From NCBI GenBank assembly GCA_910580015.1, contig CAJTVT010000037.1, positions 13,336 through 29,998 of the forward strand: 16,663 nucleotides of DNA, given 5' to 3'. Numbering within the stretch: position 1 is the stretch's first letter; each line of letters opens with the position of its first letter. Position numbers and translations under genes: made by a program. Source of the DNA: an uncultured Lachnospiraceae bacterium (lineage in GTDB: Bacteria; Bacillota; Clostridia; Lachnospirales; Lachnospiraceae). Shown here in pieces: positions 14,170-16,663 of the stretch. Under the pieces are notes generated by a model. That model worked only from the letters and a program-made list of their open reading frames with translations, made no database searches and was not told the origin of the DNA.

Positions 14170-14192
14170 CACAGAAATATGTCAAATCTGTG
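14170..14192. promoter_or_regulatory. Inverted repeat around a TTGACA box upstream of the regulator gene
   Basis: CACAGA (14170-14175) and TCTGTG (14187-14192) flank minus-strand TTGACA (14180-14185). The -10 at 17 bp spacing (TTTGGA) is poor, so promoter activity is uncertain. It overlaps the promoter-like box as an operator would. The site lies 56 bp before the regulator start. Confidence 0.3.
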
Positions 14193-14201
14193 AAACAATG
14201 T

Positions 14202-14780
14202 CTACTCCTGCTGCTCCTTAAGATTCAGTTCTCGCTGTTCCAGATCTTTTTCCCATGTCTCATATTTTTGTATCAGCTTGTTTTCATAATTTAAAATATT
14301 GGGATGATTGTCCATCATGGTGATCACCACCATTCCCGTCGCCACAATAAAAAGAAACAGACAGAACAACAAACTTGCCCACAGGCGCTTTTTCATCTGT
14401 TCCAATTTCTCTTCTGCACGTCTTTTCCTAAAATTAGCCACTCTTTCCTTCTGTTTGATTTCTTCCAGATTTTTAGCGTACCATTCTATGGATTCTTCTT
14501 GCCCCATTCCACCTTCAGAAGTTTTGATCAATACAATCGGCTCAATCTTAGCCCCCTGCAACGCTGGGTTTTGCACCAGATAGTTCTGTAATTCCTTCAT
14601 ATATGCCAATCCCACAGGCGTCTCAAACACTCGCTCCTTCAAAAGTTTCTGATACATTTGCAGGACCATTTGGGGATTTTCCATATCTACCTTACTCTTA
14701 ACATACTGTATTCCTTCTGCTTCCTTGCGCGCTTTCTTTGCCGCAATCTCCTGCGTGAATACAAATCCATCTATCACCAT
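14202..14780 (-). CDS. One-pass membrane protein with coiled-coil ends, unrecognised
   Basis: Encodes 192 residues. ATG 14780 has GGGAG about 8 nt upstream. The N-terminal 95 residues look globular (helices rich in Lys/Glu; V-G-L-A-Y-M-K-E-L-Q-N-Y-L). A basic coiled-coil stretch (about 100-131), one membrane helix (about 134-155) and a final charged coiled coil (about 163-190) follow. The positive-inside rule suggests the large N-terminal part is cytoplasmic and the short coiled coil is outside. It lies 87 bp before the response-regulator start, on the same strand, so it may share its transcript. A link to the two-component system is possible but not shown. No known family is recognised. Confidence 0.8.
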   Translation of the reverse strand: MVIDGFVFTQEIAAKKARKEAEGIQYVKSKVDMENPQMVLQMYQKLLKERVFETPVGLAYMKELQNYLVQNPALQGAKIEPIVLIKTSEGGMGQEESIEWYAKNLEEIKQKERVANFRKRRAEEKLEQMKKRLWASLLFCLFLFIVATGMVVITMMDNHPNILNYENKLIQKYETWEKDLEQRELNLKEQQE

Positions 14781-14813
14781 CTAAAACACTCCCATTCTAA
14801 TGTAACTCACGAT

Positions 14814-14867
14814 AAAAAAGGAAAAAGCGTCTCTCCTTGTAAATACAAGGTTCCGAACACTTTTCCC
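14814..14867 (-). terminator. Rho-independent terminator of the chemoreceptor gene
   Basis: On the minus strand GGGAAAAGTGT (14867-14857) pairs with ACGCTTTTTCC (14830-14820), followed by TTTTTTA. A nested CCTTGT/ACAAGG hairpin (14835-14850) lies in the loop. It is about 40 bp past the chemoreceptor stop and separates it from the 14202-14780 gene. Confidence 0.88.
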
Positions 14868-14909
14868 TCTCACACTGTTCTATCTTATGACATTAATCAT
14901 AGATTAACC

Positions 14910-16322
14910 TTAACTTGCTGCAATGCGAGCCATCTGTTCCATATCTGAAATAAGTTCTTTGGAATACTCTCTTGCTTCGATACACAACTGATTTGCTTTG
15001 GCATAATCCTCATCAAACAACGCCTGAATCACTTGGGAACCATAGCCGTGAAATTTCTTATGTTTCTCTCCCAAGCCATCCCATATGGTCCTTACACCGG
15101 AAATATCTGGCGTAATGGAATAATAAAAATGCCCAAACCCACATTTTGAAGAATCTAGCTGAAGAGGAACAATCACTCTCTCCTTCACCATCTTCTCCAA
15201 ATTCTCAATCCATGCCTGGTGTGCTGTAATCGCATTATGTACATAACTTGCAAATTCGTGGTTCTCCAAATGAAAAAATGCATCACTGGACAACTTTCCC
15301 ATCTGTTTCACAACATTATCCAATGTCCGCTCTATCTCTACCACTGGTTTTGCTGCTTTTGTCAATTCCTCGCCAATATCCCGCATAAAATCGGTGCTAT
15401 TTGTCAATTGATTTTCCATCTCTGCCATGGTGCTGCTGAGCTCCTCACTGACAGCCGCCAAAGACGTAACCGATTCATTCACATGAGAAACACGTTTTTG
15501 ATTCTCATCATTAATTTTCCAAATATTTCCAATTTTATCTGTCATACTTTTGAGTGCATCTATCGTATTCATCGTACTGCCAGAACTCTTTTGGGAAGCT
15601 GTCTTGATCCCTTCCACAAAATCTCCCATACTGCCTGTCAGCTTCTGGGTCTCCTCTGCAAGAGCCCGTATCTCATCTGCTACCACCGCAAAACCTCTAC
15701 CAGCTCTACCAGCCCTCGCTGCTTCAATGGAAGCATTCAAAGCAAGCAGATTTGTCTGTCGGGAAATAGACTCAATCCCAGAGATCACATCATTCATATG
15801 ATTGATCACCTCAAAAAGATCATCCATATCCTTTCCCATTTCCTGGGACACTTCAATTGCCTGATCAGAAAGATCCCGAATGGCTGTCAACTCTCCCTGA
15901 CCTGTCTCAATCTTACGGTATACTTCATCTGTCTCTTCTGAAACTTTAATAATCGTGTTTGTCAGTTCCTCCAAGGAATTATTTTTGTCTGAAGGACTGC
16001 CTGTATTTGTTCCAAATATGACCTCTGCTGCTTTGGCCACACTGCGAGATATCTCAAGAATCTTATCTGTCTCATGCTGTAACATCAAGTCAAGAGAACT
16101 AATTTGCATTACTGCCCTGATATTTTTCTCGAAAATCTCCGCAAACTGTTTTCTGCCATTGGCAAGTCTTTGGTATATGTCGTTCAATTCCGGATTTCTC
16201 GAATAATTGGCTTCCTTTAACTCCGAAACTGATTTTACAAGCTTTTTGTTTGTATTACCAATTCCCATCCTTACAACCTCATTTCTTCTAAATGTAAAGT
16301 CTTCTTTGACAGAATTCCTCAT
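14910..16322 (-). CDS. Soluble methyl-accepting chemoreceptor with C-terminal CZB zinc-binding domain
   Basis: Encodes 470 residues and has no membrane segment. The signalling hairpin tip (S-R-Q-T-N-L-L-A-L-N-A-S-I-E-A-A-R-A-G) is at about 187-206, within a long coiled coil (about 115-345). The C-terminal CZB domain (about 355-465) has H368, C394 in C-G-F-G-H-F, H421 and H425, the expected three-His one-Cys zinc site. CZB receptors of the TlpD/DgcZ kind sense zinc or oxidants through this Cys. It would feed CheA/CheW, which are not in the window. ATG 16322 has only a weak AGAG; ATG 16268, with GAGGT 7 nt before it, is a good alternative that drops 18 residues. Upstream lies the tmRNA gene. 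Confidence 0.93.
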   Translation of the reverse strand: MRNSVKEDFTFRRNEVVRMGIGNTNKKLVKSVSELKEANYSRNPELNDIYQRLANGRKQFAEIFEKNIRAVMQISSLDLMLQHETDKILEISRSVAKAAEVIFGTNTGSPSDKNNSLEELTNTIIKVSEETDEVYRKIETGQGELTAIRDLSDQAIEVSQEMGKDMDDLFEVINHMNDVISGIESISRQTNLLALNASIEAARAGRAGRGFAVVADEIRALAEETQKLTGSMGDFVEGIKTASQKSSGSTMNTIDALKSMTDKIGNIWKINDENQKRVSHVNESVTSLAAVSEELSSTMAEMENQLTNSTDFMRDIGEELTKAAKPVVEIERTLDNVVKQMGKLSSDAFFHLENHEFASYVHNAITAHQAWIENLEKMVKERVIVPLQLDSSKCGFGHFYYSITPDISGVRTIWDGLGEKHKKFHGYGSQVIQALFDEDYAKANQLCIEAREYSKELISDMEQMARIAAS

Positions 16323-16421
16323 TATCTCTAACTATTAATGAACAATTGCCACACCACAACACTTCTATTCAGTAAGTACAACAGGATGCAGATTGCTCTC
16401 CCATTGAGATAACACAAAAAA

Positions 16422-16663
16422 TGGAGCTGAGGGGAATCGAACCCCTGTCCGAAAGTCAATTCACTATGGCATCTCCCATTACAGTCATTAATTTATCATT
16501 CCCTCTGCCGAACGCCTAATGACAAGCTTCCGGTTTCAGTAGCTTCATGTTACGCCCATACGCGCAAAGCTTAGCGTATGTCGTTTCTCACATCGTCGAA
16601 GCCGGTATCTTAAACTGTGAGTGGTCTAAGGCCGACTGCTGCAACTAGGCAGCGATTGCTAAA
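16422..16663 (-). ncRNA. ssrA: tmRNA (ssrA), 3' part; 5' end beyond the right edge
   Basis: The 3' end has a tRNA-like T arm, GGGGTTCGATTCCCC, then the acceptor strand and encoded CCA (16422-16424 on the complement). On the minus strand a tag frame reads TTA GCA ATC GCT GCC TAG, i.e. Leu-Ala-Ile-Ala-Ala then stop (stop at 16645-16647). This is the typical degradation-tag end. The distance from the tag stop to CCA (about 226 nt) fits a tmRNA with several pseudoknots. Six T follow the CCA on the minus strand (16421-16416), giving an intrinsic end. The molecule rescues stalled ribosomes with SmpB. The 5' acceptor half and the tag start are outside. Confidence 0.93.

Noticed and set aside
14115..14198. 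28-codon N-terminal extension of the response regulator
   Set aside because: The receiver domain begins normally at ATG 14114 with a good ribosome site; the extension has none and overlaps the upstream control region.
15219..15941. Long plus-strand open frame (240 codons) opposite the chemoreceptor
   Set aside because: It is fully antisense to a well-conserved gene, has no ribosome site, and is rich in Cys, His and Ile as expected for a shadow frame.
16600..16625. TTCGAC segment in the tmRNA as the 5' D-arm-like region
   Set aside because: It lies after the tag stop codon on the minus strand, so it belongs to the pseudoknot region and not to the 5' tRNA-like end.

Overview
The window looks like a chromosomal segment of a low-GC Gram-positive anaerobe of the class Clostridia, most likely Lachnospiraceae. 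The grounds are an Mrp-type Fe-S ATPase with extra cysteines, a soluble chemoreceptor with a zinc-binding tail, a VanS/BaeS-style kinase of the Firmicutes type, strong AGGAGG ribosome sites, and a tmRNA tag ending LAIAA. The assignment is by family resemblance only. Nearly everything is read from the minus strand; the one convincing plus-strand gene is at 11247-11693.

Left part (1-8475, minus strand, read right to left): a compact Tad/Flp-like (type IVc pilus or type II secretion-like) cluster. It starts with a 53-residue pilin-like peptide (8314-8475). After a 509-bp gap come a secretion ATPase (6704-7804), a fused platform protein with two F-domain-like halves (5199-6707), a TadE/DUF4320-like protein (4796-5131), two more tiny membrane peptides (4637-4741 and 4471-4611), and two anchored minor-pilin-like proteins (3998-4462 and 3384-3971). 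It ends in a very large secreted protein with InlB-type B-repeats and Ig-like domains, which runs off the left edge (1-3370). The three tiny peptides share one N-terminal pattern, with Glu-Glu at residues 6-7 followed by an aromatic residue, and none has a leader to be cut. They look like a family of miniature pilins with different jobs in one machine. No prepilin peptidase is visible.

Middle part (8476-11693): a long leader or intergenic region with several hairpins, an mrp Fe-S carrier gene (9050-9895), a lipoprotein gene (10414-11079) with a near-consensus promoter behind phased A-tracts, and a small membrane protein on the plus strand. Two copies of a previously unlabelled palindromic element of about 162 bp lie at 7826-7986 and 9920-10082, in opposite orientation. 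Both have 18-bp inverted termini, and each sits 21-24 bp upstream of a start codon. They behave like a MITE-type element that supplies a hairpin 5' leader. In mrp the element begins about 5 nt after the predicted transcription start.

Right part (11694-16663): a two-component system (OmpR-type regulator 13437-14114, kinase 11915-13387), an unrecognised one-pass membrane protein (14202-14780), a soluble methyl-accepting chemoreceptor with a C-terminal CZB domain (14910-16322) closed by a clear terminator, and the 3' two-thirds of the tmRNA gene (16422 to the right edge). The kinase pair, chemoreceptor and tmRNA look like ordinary core genes. The pilus cluster and the palindromic elements are the accessory, more interesting part.
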